This document shows, piece after piece, positions 48,113-58,057 of a stretch of DNA of 64,000 bases. Within the stretch, counting starts at the first letter, position 1. Each line of letters starts with the position of its first letter. The notes below the pieces were generated by a model. It was not told where the DNA came from. It ran no database searches and was given only the letters and a program-made list of their open reading frames with translations. The position numbers were made by a program, and so were the translations under genes. The stretch is from Trinickia sp. Y13 (GTDB lineage: Bacteria; Pseudomonadota; Gammaproteobacteria; Burkholderiales; Burkholderiaceae), in assembly GCF_029522115.1 (NCBI RefSeq), contig NZ_JAKWFK010000002.1, positions 372,001 to 436,000 of the forward strand, read 5' to 3'.

Positions 48113-49246
48113 ATGGTGCTCGACCAGGATCACACAATGATCCGCGACGCTGTGCGCACCTTCGTGCGCGACGCCATCGCACCGCATGCGGCCGCATGGG
48201 ACCGCGAGCGCACGTTTCCCAAAGACGTGCATCGCCAGTTGGCCGAACTTGGCGCCTATGGCGTGCTGGTTCCGACCGAATACGGCGGCGCGGGGCTCGA
48301 TGCGCTTGCGCTCGCCGTCATTCTCGAGGAAATCGCGGCCGGCGACGGCGGCACCTCCACCGCCATTTCGGTCAACAACTGCCCTGTTTGCAGCATCTTG
48401 CTCGCATACGGCAGCGAGCAGCAAAAACGCGACTGGCTCACGCCGCTCGCGCGCGGCGAGATGCTCGGCGCGTTTTGCTTGACCGAACCGCAAGCGGGCT
48501 CGGACGCATCGGCGCTGCGCACGGGCGCCGTGCGCGACGGCGACGGTTATGTGATCGACGGCGTCAAGCAATTCATCACGAGCGGCAAGCACGGCGATGT
48601 CGCCATCGTCATGGCCGTCACCGACAAAACCGCGGGAAAACGCGGGATCAGCGCGTTTCTCGTGCCGACCGATACGCCCGGCTACATCGTCGCGCGGCTC
48701 GAAGACAAGCTCGGCCAGCATTCGTCGGACACGGCGCAGATCGTGTTCGAAGGCTGTCGCGTGCCGGCCGCCAATCGGATCGGCGAAGAAGGCGAAGGCT
48801 ATAAAATCGCGCTCTCGGGGCTCGAGGGCGGACGCATCGGCATCGCGGCGCAAAGCGTCGGCATGGCGCGCGCCGCATTCGAGGCGGCGCTCGCTTATGC
48901 GCGCGAGCGGCAAAGCTTCGGCCAACCGCTCTATGCGCACCAAGCCGTGCAGTTCCGGTTCGCGGAAATGGCCACGCAGCTCGAAGCCGCCCGCCAGCTC
49001 GTGTGGCACGCCGCATCGCTCAAGGACGCAGGCCTGCCGTGTCTGACCGAAGCGGCGATGGCAAAGCTCTTCGCGTCGGAAGCAGCCGAACGCATCTGCT
49101 CGGCGGCGCTGCAAGCGTTCGGCGGGTACGGCTACGTCAGCGACTTCCCCGTCGAACGCATCTATCGCGATGTGCGCGTCTGCCAAATCTACGAGGGCAC
49201 GAGCGACATCCAGAAAATCTTGATCGCTCGAGGCCTGAGCGCATGA
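48113..49246 (+). CDS. acyl-CoA dehydrogenase
   Basis: 377-residue flavoprotein. N-terminal helical domain ([20 protein letters not shown]), middle strand domain ([38 protein letters not shown]) and C-terminal domain ending in [21 protein letters not shown], where the family base Glu is EGTSD. A GGAG ribosome-binding site lies at 48101. Substrate preference (short, branched or aryl-acyl) is not resolvable. It overlaps the YchJ gene by 4 bp. Confidence 0.93.
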   Translation: MVLDQDHTMIRDAVRTFVRDAIAPHAAAWDRERTFPKDVHRQLAELGAYGVLVPTEYGGAGLDALALAVILEEIAAGDGGTSTAISVNNCPVCSILLAYGSEQQKRDWLTPLARGEMLGAFCLTEPQAGSDASALRTGAVRDGDGYVIDGVKQFITSGKHGDVAIVMAVTDKTAGKRGISAFLVPTDTPGYIVARLEDKLGQHSSDTAQIVFEGCRVPAANRIGEEGEGYKIALSGLEGGRIGIAAQSVGMARAAFEAALAYARERQSFGQPLYAHQAVQFRFAEMATQLEAARQLVWHAASLKDAGLPCLTEAAMAKLFASEAAERICSAALQAFGGYGYVSDFPVERIYRDVRVCQIYEGTSDIQKILIARGLSA

Positions 49247-49695
49247 CGGGCTCGGCCAAGCGGCCAGCGCCGCTCGATTGCCCGTGCGGCGGCGCGGCCC
49301 CGGGGCGTCCGCCCTCGGCCCGTGCCCCGCGCTTCGCGGCCTGCTGCGGTCCCTACCTCGACGGACGAGCCATCGCACCGAGCGCGCTCGAACTCATGCG
49401 TTCGCGCTACTCGGCATATGTGCTCGGCCACACGGACTATCTGCGCGCGACGTGGGATCCTGCCACCTGCCCTGCCGATCTCGACGCCGACCCGGACGCA
49501 CCCGATGCGCCGCGCTGGCTCGGCTTGCAGATCAAGCGCTTCGAGCAACGAGACGCGCGTCATGCGATCGTCGAATTCGTGGCGCGCTACAAGAGCGGCG
49601 GGCGCGGTCACCGCCTGCACGAAGTAAGCCGCTTCGTGCGCGACGATGGCGATGAACGCTGGCGCTACGTGGACGGCGACGTTAGCGAGCGCTGA
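49243..49695 (+). CDS. YchJ family metal-binding protein
   Basis: 150-residue protein with N-terminal zinc motif CPCGG ... CCGPYL and an NTF2-like domain (MRSRYSAYVLGHTDYLRATWDP). The ATG at 49243 overlaps the acyl-CoA dehydrogenase stop (ATGA), so it is coupled to it. YchJ proteins carry SEC-C-like ends and are of unknown function. Confidence 0.85.
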   Translation: MTGSAKRPAPLDCPCGGAAPGRPPSARAPRFAACCGPYLDGRAIAPSALELMRSRYSAYVLGHTDYLRATWDPATCPADLDADPDAPDAPRWLGLQIKRFEQRDARHAIVEFVARYKSGGRGHRLHEVSRFVRDDGDERWRYVDGDVSER

Positions 49696-50119
49696 CTTAC
49701 CTCTACCCGTCGGCGGTCTTTGTCACGGCAAAGATTGCCGATGCCGCCACTCGGGCCGCGCCGCGCCCCGGGTTCTCCTGCATTGCACGAAATATTTCGG
49801 CGACGCTACGATGACCTCGCTTGTGATGCATCGGCTCGGACGTCCCGCGACGCCCCGGCGCGCACCCATGCCGGCGACAACCCGCTTGCTCGAGGCTAGT
49901 AGTAACCCTTAGCAAATCGTCGCCATGTAGCACCTTTCCGTTGTTTTGCACCATCGGCTGCCGTGATTTCGCCGCCGAAGGGACGAATTGCGGCCCGCGT
50001 CGGCCTCTTTTCGCGCAACGGGGCCGCGAGCGACTCGCGGATACTAATCGAGCCGAGCGGAAAAGCAATGCCAGCTTGGAAGTCGCGATGCATTTTTGGG
50101 AATTGGGGCAGACACGCGC
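49696..50119. other. 424-bp intergenic region
   Basis: Between two plus-strand genes. I see no gene, terminator or strong promoter; the short open frames are arginine-rich and unlike any known protein. Confidence 0.5.
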
Positions 50120-51454
50120 ATGAGTTTGAAGAACGTATTCGTCGGTTGTTTGTGTGCGTGCGCATGGGCCGGCGCTTTCGCCGGTTCGGCCGGAAGTGCA
50201 CAGTCGGCCGGCGAGGCGATGCGCGAAATCTCGCTCGCCTCGAACGACGCTCGCCCGCTTTCGCGGGCATCGATCGCCCCGCTCGAATTCGGCCACGGGC
50301 CCTACGCCCTGCCTGCGCTCGCCGGCAATCTCAACGAGCAGATCGTGCGCATTCCCGTCGATGCCGAGGGGACCATCACGCTCGAGGCGACCATTTACAA
50401 ACCCGACGGCGCGGGGCCGTTCCCGCTCGTCGTGTTCAATCACGGAAAAATCGAAGGCGATCCGCGCGCGCAATCGCGCAGCCGGCCGTTGTCGTTCGCG
50501 CGCGAATTCGTTAAGCGCGGATACGCCGTCGTCGCACCCAATCGCGAAGGCTTCGCGGGCTCGGGCGGCACGTACCGTCAAGAAGGCTGCAACGTCGAGC
50601 GCAACGGCATCGCGCAAGCGCAAGACGTGAAAGCCACGATCGCCTATATGTCGGCACAATCGTATGTCGACGCATCGCACATCGTCGTCGCCGGCACCTC
50701 GCACGGCGGACTCACCACGATCGCTTATGGCATGGATGCCGCCCGAGGCGTGCGCGGTCTCATCAATTTCTCGGGCGGGTTGCGGCAGGACGCCTGCGCC
50801 GGCTGGCAAGACAATCTGACGCGTGCGTTCGAGCAGTACGGGCAAGCCGTGCGCTTGCCGTCGTTGTGGATCTACGGCGACAACGATTCGGTGTGGAGCC
50901 CCGATTTGACGCAGCGTATGTACGCCGCTTATGTCGCGCACGGCGCGCAAGCGAAAATGGTCGACTTCGGCGATTACAAGAACGACGCGCATCGGCTCGT
51001 CGTCGATCGCGACGGCGTGAGAGTCTGGTGGCCGGCCGTGGACGCCTTCCTCGAGCGCATCGGCATGCCGACGCACGTGCAATACCAGGTCAAAGGCCCC
51101 GCGCTGCCGCCCGCGTCGGGATACGCGACCGTCGATTCCATTCGCTCGGTTCCTTATGTCGATGCGGCGGGACGCGAGGCGTATCGCAAGTTCCTGAGCC
51201 AGTACCCGACGCGTGCGTTCGCTGTGTCGTCCTCGGGCGCATGGTCGTGGGCGGAAGGCGGGGACGATCCGATGTCGGTCGCGCTCGCGAACTGCCGCAA
51301 AGAAAACGGCAATTCGCCTTGCCAGCTCTATGCGGTCGATAACGAGGTCGTCTGGCACGACAAATCGGCGAGTTCGCAAACGGCCTCGTCGAACGCGCAC
51401 GAAGACGCGCCTGCGATGGCTATGGAACAGCCGGCGCTTGCAAGCCGGGACTGA
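50120..51454 (+). CDS. exported alpha/beta hydrolase (dienelactone-hydrolase-like) with C-terminal extension
   Basis: 444 residues. A signal-like N-terminus (MSLKNVFVGCLCACAWAGAF) precedes a hydrolase core with LVVFNHGKIEGDP, the nucleophile elbow GTSHGG, GDNDSVWSP (acid) and KNDAHRLVVD (His). A further 110 residues after about 335 include YPTRAFAVSSSGAWSWAEGG and ALANCRKENGNSPCQLYAVDN, which looks like a small DUF4189-like or calycin-like domain with a Cys pair. The fusion has no obvious function beyond hydrolysis. The ATG at 50120 follows purine-rich sequence. Confidence 0.78.
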   Translation: MSLKNVFVGCLCACAWAGAFAGSAGSAQSAGEAMREISLASNDARPLSRASIAPLEFGHGPYALPALAGNLNEQIVRIPVDAEGTITLEATIYKPDGAGPFPLVVFNHGKIEGDPRAQSRSRPLSFAREFVKRGYAVVAPNREGFAGSGGTYRQEGCNVERNGIAQAQDVKATIAYMSAQSYVDASHIVVAGTSHGGLTTIAYGMDAARGVRGLINFSGGLRQDACAGWQDNLTRAFEQYGQAVRLPSLWIYGDNDSVWSPDLTQRMYAAYVAHGAQAKMVDFGDYKNDAHRLVVDRDGVRVWWPAVDAFLERIGMPTHVQYQVKGPALPPASGYATVDSIRSVPYVDAAGREAYRKFLSQYPTRAFAVSSSGAWSWAEGGDDPMSVALANCRKENGNSPCQLYAVDNEVVWHDKSASSQTASSNAHEDAPAMAMEQPALASRD

Positions 51455-51905
51455 GCCGATCGCCCCTCGCGACGCAAACCGCGCTTTCCCGTCTTCATCC
51501 TTCCCTCCAAACGCCGTGATGGCCTGCTCCACGCAGGCTGGCATTTCAGCAGTCAAACCTCACACGTTTGAGCACGGCCCCTCGATTCAGCTTTCGCGCA
51601 TCGCGTGTAAATCGGTTCCATCCCGGGCCGCCATAAATTTTTTTCCGAGGCCGGACTCACTCTGACGTCGTCAATTCAGTCCATCTCGATCGATTTGATT
51701 CGAAGCGTCGCGAGCTGCGCCGAACTGCCCGGAACGAGCACTTCGCGCGCGCCATTCGGGTAGGTGCAATCGCTCGCCGAACGCGCTAATCTCACGCCGG
51801 TTTTGTCCGTGAGGCGCGGCCCTACAGATGCGAATAGACCAACCTGTCACGCATTTTCGTAGCAGCGAGCGGTACGACGCGGACGTTCATCCCATGGAGC
51901 GGTGA
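51455..51905. other. 451-bp region upstream of bioA with inverted repeats
   Basis: Contains TCAAAC-N7-GTTTGA (51553-51571), TGACG-T-CGTCA (51663-51673) and CTCACG-N11-CGTGAG (51791-51813). No clear sigma-70 promoter is seen. No BirA-type biotin operator (TTGTAAACC-N15-GGTTTACAA) or BioR-type TTATMKATAA palindrome is present, consistent with the HTH-less BirA at 13.5 kb. Confidence 0.5.
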
Positions 51906-53273
51906 TTGAATACGCAAGTCGTCGACGATCGAAATACGCAGGCTAGCGACTGGGTTGCGCGCAGCCTGCGCGCCGTCTGGCACCCCTGCACGCAGATGAA
52001 GCATCACGAGCGCCTGCCGCTCGTCGCGCTCGCGCGCGGCAAGGGCGCATGGCTTTACGACCGCGACGGCCGCCGCTATCTCGATGCCATCAGCTCTTGG
52101 TGGGTCAACCTCTTCGGTCACGCGAACGAGGACATCAACGCGGCGTTGAAGACGCAGCTCGAAACGCTCGAGCACGCCATGCTGGCAGGCTGTACGCACG
52201 AAAGCGCGGTCGAACTCGCCGAGCGTTTGTCGGCGCTCACGCAGGGCACGCTCGGACACGCATTCTTCGCCTCGGACGGCGCTTGCGCCGTCGAAATCGC
52301 GCTGAAGATGAGCGCGCACTACTGGCGCAATCGCGGCCGCGCGGAGAAACGCGAATTCGTCTGCGTTGCGGGCGGCTATCACGGCGAAACGATCGGTGCG
52401 CTAGGCGTGACGGACGTCGCGTTGTTTAGGGATGCTTACGATCCGCTCATACGCGGCGCACACGTCGTCGCCTCGCCCGACGCACGGTCGGCCGAGCCGG
52501 GAGAGCGCGCTGCCGACGTCGCCGCGCGCGCGCTCGAACACGTGCGCAAGCTGTTCGACGCGCGCGCTTCGCACCTCGCCGCGCTCATCGTCGAGCCGCT
52601 CGTGCAATGCGCGAGCGGCATGGCGATGCACGACACGTCGTACATCGCGGGCCTGCGCAAGCTGTGCGATGCCTACGACGTGCATTTGATCGCCGACGAG
52701 ATCGCCGTGGGCTGCGGCCGCACCGGCACCTTCTTCGCGTGCGAGCAAGCACAGGTGTGGCCCGACTTTCTGTGCTTGTCCAAAGGCATTAGCGGCGGAT
52801 ACCTGCCGTTATCGCTCGTGCTCTCGCGCGACGCGATCTATGCCGCGTTTTACGACGACGACACCACGCGCGGCTTCTTGCATTCGCATTCGTACACGGG
52901 CAATCCGCTCGCTTGCCGCGCCGCGCTTGCTACGCTCGATCTCATCGAGCGCGGCGACGTCTTGGCCTCGAACGAAAGAAAATCGGCCGCGTTGATGGAG
53001 GCGCTCGGGCCGTTGAGGGCGCACGAGCGCGTGCGCCACTTGCGGCGCAGGGGCACGATCGTCGCGTTCGACGTCGTGCTCGAACGCGCGGCCGCCAGCG
53101 CGTTTTCGCGGCGCTTTTTCGAGCAAGCGTTATCGCACGAATTGCTGCTGCGCCCGATCGGCACGACGGTCTACTTGATGCCGCCATATATTTTGGACTC
53201 CGAAACGATCGCGCTGCTCGCCTCGCGCACGCTCGCGACGCTCCAAGCAACGCTCTCGGACGGAACTCACTGA
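51906..53273 (+). CDS. bioA: adenosylmethionine-8-amino-7-oxononanoate aminotransferase
   Basis: PLP-dependent transaminase of biotin synthesis, making DAPA from KAPA and SAM. The start must be the TTG at 51906: an in-frame TGA lies immediately before it and the conserved [20 protein letters not shown] begins only 13 codons in, with no ATG or GTG between. GGAG at 51896-51899 is well placed. PLP-binding segments [15 protein letters not shown] and [13 protein letters not shown], and the Lys in [13 protein letters not shown], are present. 455 residues. It overlaps bioF by one base. Confidence 0.95.
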   Translation: MNTQVVDDRNTQASDWVARSLRAVWHPCTQMKHHERLPLVALARGKGAWLYDRDGRRYLDAISSWWVNLFGHANEDINAALKTQLETLEHAMLAGCTHESAVELAERLSALTQGTLGHAFFASDGACAVEIALKMSAHYWRNRGRAEKREFVCVAGGYHGETIGALGVTDVALFRDAYDPLIRGAHVVASPDARSAEPGERAADVAARALEHVRKLFDARASHLAALIVEPLVQCASGMAMHDTSYIAGLRKLCDAYDVHLIADEIAVGCGRTGTFFACEQAQVWPDFLCLSKGISGGYLPLSLVLSRDAIYAAFYDDDTTRGFLHSHSYTGNPLACRAALATLDLIERGDVLASNERKSAALMEALGPLRAHERVRHLRRRGTIVAFDVVLERAAASAFSRRFFEQALSHELLLRPIGTTVYLMPPYILDSETIALLASRTLATLQATLSDGTH

Positions 53274-54454
53274 TGCTACTGCTCGATACCTTGCATGAAG
53301 GCCTTGCGGATCTCGAAGCGCGCGGCTTGACGCGTCGGCGACGGATCGCCGATACGCCGTGCGCGGCGCGGATGACCGTCGATGGCGAGGCGATCGTCGG
53401 CTTCGCGAGCAACGACTATCTCGGGCTCGCGGCGCACCCTCGCTTGAGCGAGGCCTTGGCCGAAGGCGCGCGCCTCTATGGCGCGGGCAGCGGCGGCTCT
53501 CATCTGCTCGGCGGGCATTCGCGTGCGCATGCTCGCCTCGAAGAGGAACTCGCCGCCTTCGCCGGCGGCTTCGTCGACGCGCCGCGCGCGCTGACGTTCT
53601 CGACCGGCTACATGTCGAACCTGGCGACGGTGACGGCGCTCGCCGGACGCGGCGCGGCATTGTTCTCCGATGCCCTCAATCATGCGTCGCTAATCGATGG
53701 GGCGCGCCTTGCGCGCGCCGACGTCCACATTTATCCGCACGCCGATACCGAAGCGCTTGCCGCTATGCTCGACGCGTCCGACGCCGCGACCAAGGTCATC
53801 GTCACCGACGCCGTGTTCAGCATGGACGGCGATATCGCGCCCCTTCCCCGGCTCGTCGAGCTTGCCGAGCGCCACGGCACGTGGCTCGTCGTCGACGACG
53901 CACATGGCTTCGGCGTGCTCGGCCCGCAAGGGCGCGGCGCGCTCGCGCAAGCCGCGTTGCGCTCGCCGCACCTCGTCTACTTGTGCACGTTCGGCAAGGC
54001 AGCGGGCGTGGCCGGAGCCGGCGTCGTCGCGCACGAGACCGTGATCGAATGGCTGCTGCAACGCGCGCGGCCTTATATCTTCACAACGGCCGCCCCCCCG
54101 GCCGTCGCACACGCGGTATCGGCCAGTCTCGCACTGATCTCGGGCGAGGAAGGACAGACGCGGCGCCAGCACCTCGCAGGGTTGATCGCACGCACGCGCG
54201 AAATCTTGCACGAGACGCCTTGGCGGGCGATCGATTCGCCGACCGCCGTGCAGCCCCTCGTGGTGGGCAGCAACGAAGACACGCTCGCACTTGCCGCCCA
54301 TCTCGGCGAGCAAGGTTTGTGGGTGCCCGCGATCCGGCCGCCGACGGTGCCGGCCGGTACCTCGCGCTTGCGTATTTCGCTGTCGGCCGGGCACGGCTTC
54401 GACGACCTCGACCGGTTGCAAGCGGCCCTCGTCCGCACGGGAGCATTCGCTTGA
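53273..54454 (+). CDS. bioF: 8-amino-7-oxononanoate synthase
   Basis: 393-residue PLP enzyme condensing pimeloyl-ACP/CoA with alanine to give KAPA. Motifs: [52 protein letters not shown] and the PLP Lys in [16 protein letters not shown] 53273 overlaps the bioA stop (TGATG). The stop overlaps the TTG start of bioD. Confidence 0.94.
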   Translation: MLLLDTLHEGLADLEARGLTRRRRIADTPCAARMTVDGEAIVGFASNDYLGLAAHPRLSEALAEGARLYGAGSGGSHLLGGHSRAHARLEEELAAFAGGFVDAPRALTFSTGYMSNLATVTALAGRGAALFSDALNHASLIDGARLARADVHIYPHADTEALAAMLDASDAATKVIVTDAVFSMDGDIAPLPRLVELAERHGTWLVVDDAHGFGVLGPQGRGALAQAALRSPHLVYLCTFGKAAGVAGAGVVAHETVIEWLLQRARPYIFTTAAPPAVAHAVSASLALISGEEGQTRRQHLAGLIARTREILHETPWRAIDSPTAVQPLVVGSNEDTLALAAHLGEQGLWVPAIRPPTVPAGTSRLRISLSAGHGFDDLDRLQAALVRTGAFA

Positions 54455-55173
54455 ACCCCGCTCTTTCGCTTTTCGTGACGGGCACCGATACGGAGATCGG
54501 CAAAACGCTCGTCTCCTGTGCGCTGTTGCGCGGCTTTGCTCGAACCGGCCTGTCCGCGGCCGCCATGAAACCGATCGCCGCTGGCGCGCATTTCGATGCG
54601 GAAGACGGGCTGTGGCACAACGAGGATGCCGACCAACTCGATGCCGCCGCCGGCGCCATCTTGCCGCCCGACGTGAGAACGCCCTATCTGCTCAAGGCGC
54701 CGGCCGCCCCCCACATCGTCGCGGCGCGGGAAGGCCGATCGCTGGAACTTGCGCCGATCGTCGACTGTCATCGCGAAGCGATGCGGCGCGCCGATGTGGT
54801 CGTCGTCGAAGGCGTGGGCGGTTTTCGCGTTCCGCTCGACGACGAACGCGATACGGCCGACCTCGCCGTCGCGCTCGCGCTGCCGGTGCTCCTCGTGGTC
54901 GGCTTGCGCTTGGGCTGCATCAATCACGCGCTGCTCACGGCCGATGCGATTGCCGCGCGCGGCTTGCGCCTCGTCGGCTGGGTCGCCAACATCGTCGACC
55001 CCGCCATGCAGTTCATCGACGAGAACATCGACACGGTGCGCGCGCGGCTCGAACGTGAACATCGCGCGCCGCTCATCGGCACGGTGCCGCACCTGACACC
55101 GCCCTCGCCCGAGCAGGCCTCGACCCATCTGGACATCGACGGGCTCGTGCGCGCGTTGCAGCCGAACGCTTGA
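54451..55173 (+). CDS. bioD: dethiobiotin synthetase
   Basis: 240-residue ATPase closing the ureido ring of DAPA. P-loop GTDTEIGKT at residues 10-18, [10 protein letters not shown] and [13 protein letters not shown] are visible. The start is TTG 54451 in a TTGA overlap with the bioF stop; the next candidate, a GTG in LFVTGTD, would remove the first strand of the fold. bioB follows after 55 bp. Confidence 0.93.
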   Translation: MNPALSLFVTGTDTEIGKTLVSCALLRGFARTGLSAAAMKPIAAGAHFDAEDGLWHNEDADQLDAAAGAILPPDVRTPYLLKAPAAPHIVAAREGRSLELAPIVDCHREAMRRADVVVVEGVGGFRVPLDDERDTADLAVALALPVLLVVGLRLGCINHALLTADAIAARGLRLVGWVANIVDPAMQFIDENIDTVRARLEREHRAPLIGTVPHLTPPSPEQASTHLDIDGLVRALQPNA

Positions 55174-55228
55174 GCGGCCCTCATCCCTTGCCTTTCGATT
55201 CGATCGAATCCCAACCAGGACGAACGAC

Positions 55229-56263
55229 ATGACAGAAGCTCAACACGCTACGCCCGCAGCGCCCGCCATCACCGAGACGACGCAGGTTCCCGATGCGGCG
55301 CGCACCGCCCAGCGCTGGCGCGTCGCCGACGTGATCGCGCTCTACGAACTCCCGTTCAACGACCTGCTCTATCGTGCGCAACAAGTCCATCGCGAGCACT
55401 TCGACGGCAACACGGTGCAGCTCTCGACACTCCTTTCGATCAAGACGGGCGGCTGCGAGGAGGATTGCAAGTACTGCTCGCAGTCATCGCACTACGACAC
55501 GGGTTTGAAAGCGGAAAAGCTGATGGACGTCGAAGCGGTGCTCGACGCCGCACGCCTGGCCAAGGAAAACGGCGCTACGCGCTTTTGCATGGGCGCGGCT
55601 TGGCGCAGCCCGAAGGATCGCCACCTCGAACCGATCAAGGAGATGATTCGCGGCGTGAAGGCCATGGGGATGGAAACGTGCATGACGCTCGGCATGCTCG
55701 AATCGCATCAAGCACATGCGCTGCGCGAAGCGGGGCTCGATTACTACAATCACAACCTCGATACGTCGCCCGAGTTCTACGGGCAAATCATTTCCACCCG
55801 CAGCTATCAGGAGCGGCTCGATACGCTCGACCATGTGCGCGACGCCGGGATCAACGTCTGCTGCGGCGGCATCGTCGGCATGGGCGAATCGCGCCGCGAG
55901 CGCGCGGGCCTCATCGCGCAACTCGCGAACATGGACCCTTACCCCGAGTCGGTGCCGATCAACAACCTCGTTGCCATCGAAGGCACGCCGCTCGGTCATG
56001 TCGATCCGATCGACCCCTTCGAGTTCGTGCGCACGATCGCCGTGGCCCGCATCACGATGCCCCGCGCCGTCGTGCGCCTCTCTGCGGGCCGGCAACAGAT
56101 GGACGATGCGCTGCAGGCGCTCTGCTTTCTCGCCGGGGCCAACTCGATGTTCTACGGCGATCAATTGCTGACGACTGGCAACCCGCAAGCCGATGCCGAT
56201 CGCAAGTTGCTCGAGCGGCTCGGGATTCGCGCGCAGAGCGCGCAGGCCGCTGCCGCAGGCTGA
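55229..56263 (+). CDS. bioB: biotin synthase
   Basis: 344-residue radical-SAM enzyme converting dethiobiotin to biotin. The radical-SAM CxxxCxxC motif is in [16 protein letters not shown], and the second cluster's ligands lie in [11 protein letters not shown] and [11 protein letters not shown], with the Arg ligand in VVRLSAGR. Operon order bioA-bioF-bioD-bioB is the usual one for Burkholderia. Confidence 0.96.
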   Translation: MTEAQHATPAAPAITETTQVPDAARTAQRWRVADVIALYELPFNDLLYRAQQVHREHFDGNTVQLSTLLSIKTGGCEEDCKYCSQSSHYDTGLKAEKLMDVEAVLDAARLAKENGATRFCMGAAWRSPKDRHLEPIKEMIRGVKAMGMETCMTLGMLESHQAHALREAGLDYYNHNLDTSPEFYGQIISTRSYQERLDTLDHVRDAGINVCCGGIVGMGESRRERAGLIAQLANMDPYPESVPINNLVAIEGTPLGHVDPIDPFEFVRTIAVARITMPRAVVRLSAGRQQMDDALQALCFLAGANSMFYGDQLLTTGNPQADADRKLLERLGIRAQSAQAAAAG

Positions 56264-56282
56264 CGGCCTCGAACGAGTGAGC

Positions 56283-56314
56283 GCTGGGAGCGTGGCTGGG
56301 AGCACGCTCCCAGC
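56283..56314 (+). terminator. hairpin after bioB with a competing alternative fold
   Basis: A perfect 12-bp stem (GCTGGGAGCGTG / CACGCTCCCAGC, 8-nt loop), 19 nt past the bioB stop. An overlapping stem (GGCTGGGAG at 56294 / CTCCCAGCC to 56315) excludes the first. No U-tract follows, so it may be a bio operon 3' end or an RNA stabiliser. Confidence 0.55.
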
Positions 56315-56320
56315 CGCGCC

Positions 56321-56746
56321 TTACTCGGCTTCGTCCGCGAAGCGAATCACGCGAAACCGGCTCGCCTCGTCGGCGCTAGCCGCGCTGGCGGCAAGATGTT
56401 CGTGAGGGCGGCCGATGTCGATGCGCGACACGTATCCGTCATTGCCGTTGCGCAACGTCATCAGCGTCTGATCGGCATCGGCGTACGCATAGGAAAATTC
56501 GGTCCAGCCGTCCTTGCGCGCCGTGAGGAGGTGCGCCACATGCGGCGTGGCAGGGTCCGGCGCGACGTTCCAATATCGCTCCGTTGCCGCGTTGTAGAGC
56601 GCCACGGTGGCATCGCCGCCGCCGAACGTCGCGCTCAACTTGCAACTGTCGTCCGCTCGATTCTTTTTGATCGTGACGTCGCCGTACGGGCTCGTGCAGA
56701 CGAACCGGCCATTCTCGGTCATGAGGTAAATCGTTTCGGTATGCAT
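56321..56746 (-). CDS. hypothetical protein, fascin-like beta-trefoil
   Basis: 141 residues, no signal peptide or membrane segment. The start MHTETIYLMTENGRFVCTSP and later segments (ATVALYNAATERYWNVAPD; ASRFRVIRFAD) have the alternating hydrophobic strands and GRFV/SRFRV ends of fascin or actin-crosslinking-like beta-trefoils. Such folds in bacteria bind sugars or proteins. I do not recognise a defined family. It is convergent with bioB. Confidence 0.55.
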   Translation of the reverse strand: MHTETIYLMTENGRFVCTSPYGDVTIKKNRADDSCKLSATFGGGDATVALYNAATERYWNVAPDPATPHVAHLLTARKDGWTEFSYAYADADQTLMTLRNGNDGYVSRIDIGRPHEHLAASAASADEASRFRVIRFADEAE

Positions 56747-56882
56747 CGTTTGACTCGATTCGGTTAGGAGGCGACATCATCGGGCCGATTGGCGCGCGCG
56801 GGCGGGATTGCGCTGGATTTCGGATCGAATCACGGGGTGATGCCATCACCGATCGGTCGCCGATTGCCTGCGCGACGCCGCG

Positions 56883-56910
56883 ACGTTGGCCGTAAAATAG
56901 CGGCCAACGT
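56883..56910. promoter_or_regulatory. 10-bp inverted repeat flanking a TAAAAT box
   Basis: Perfect ACGTTGGCCG / CGGCCAACGT enclosing TAAAATAG, between the hypothetical gene at 56746 and ghrA at 56996. A -10-like TAAAAT between arms suggests an operator that covers a promoter, or a stem-loop in the ghrA leader. The 249-bp gap holds nothing else I can name. Confidence 0.45.
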
Positions 56911-56995
56911 CCATCGATACGGGCCGTGCGTTCCTCGTGCACCCTAGGGGCTGGCGGCCAGCGCAAGCCCGTTATTAGCGTAAACATGCCCTAGC

Positions 56996-57952
56996 ATGAA
57001 GATCGTCTTTTACACCCCGCAGGCCGACGACGCGCCGGCCTGGCTGGCGTCGCTCGCGCGCGCGTTGCCCGCGGCCGATGTGCGTCTATGGACGCCCGGC
57101 GACACGGCTGCCGCCGACTTCGCCATCGTCTGGCGCCCGCCCGCCGAGTTATTTGCCCCGCGCGAGGGCTTGCGCGCCATCTTCGTGCTCGGCGCGGGCG
57201 TCGATGCGTTGCTCTCGCTCGAACGAACGAGACCCGGTACGCTGCCCCCCGATGTTCCGCTCGTGCGGCTCGAGGATACGGGCATGGCCGCGCAAATGGC
57301 AGAGTACGCCGTGTACGCCGCGCTGCGCTACCTGCGCCGCTTCGACGAATACGACCTAGCGCAGCGGCAGCACGACGAACGAGCACGGTGGCGCGTGCTC
57401 GAACCGCATGCGCCCGAAACGTTCCATGTGGGCGTGCTCGGCCTGGGGGCGCTGGGGGCGCAGGTCGCGAAGTCGCTGGCATCGTTCGGCTTGCCCGTGC
57501 GCGGTTACAGCCGCAGCGAAAAAACGATCGACGGCGTCGCGACGTTCGCCGGCGAGCGCGAACTGCCAGCGTTCTTGGAAGGCCTCAAGCTCGTCGTCAA
57601 TCTGCTGCCGAGCACGCCCGCGACCGACGGCATCCTGAACCGGACGACGTTTTCTCGTCTCGCTCACGGCGCCTACCTCGTCAACCTGGCTCGAGGCGCG
57701 CATCTGATCGAACGGGATCTGATCGACGCCATCGATACGGGCCGTCTCGCGGCCGCCACGCTCGACGTCTTTTGCGAGGAGCCGCTGCCACACGATCATC
57801 CGTTCTGGCGCATGCCGCGCGTGACGATCACCCCGCATATCGCGGCGCTGACGTTGCGAGAGCCTGCCGTCGAACAAATTGCGCGTAAGATTGACGCACT
57901 CGCGCGCGGCGACGCCATCGGCGGCATCGTCGACCGCCGGCGCGGTTACTAG
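56996..57952 (+). CDS. ghrA: glyoxylate/hydroxypyruvate reductase A
   Basis: 318-residue NAD(P)-dependent 2-hydroxyacid dehydrogenase. Rossmann motif GVLGLGALGAQVA at about residue 143; catalytic Arg in NLARGAHLIE, Glu in FCEEPLPHDHPFW and His in ITPHIAAL. The N-terminal IVWRPPAELFAPREGLRAIF matches the GhrA branch. It would reduce glyoxylate to glycolate and hydroxypyruvate to glycerate. Confidence 0.88.
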   Translation: MKIVFYTPQADDAPAWLASLARALPAADVRLWTPGDTAAADFAIVWRPPAELFAPREGLRAIFVLGAGVDALLSLERTRPGTLPPDVPLVRLEDTGMAAQMAEYAVYAALRYLRRFDEYDLAQRQHDERARWRVLEPHAPETFHVGVLGLGALGAQVAKSLASFGLPVRGYSRSEKTIDGVATFAGERELPAFLEGLKLVVNLLPSTPATDGILNRTTFSRLAHGAYLVNLARGAHLIERDLIDAIDTGRLAAATLDVFCEEPLPHDHPFWRMPRVTITPHIAALTLREPAVEQIARKIDALARGDAIGGIVDRRRGY

Positions 57953-58057
57953 CATTCACGGATTCAAGCATACGAAGCTGAGCAACCGAGTGTGCGCTTT
58001 CACAGCGTCTAACCGATTTGCTTAGTATTCCGAACGAGTTTATCGAGGAGACATTCC

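Noticed and set aside
49646-49912. 88-codon open frame past the YchJ gene
   Set aside because: Composition is that of noncoding GC-rich DNA and no ribosome-binding site precedes it.
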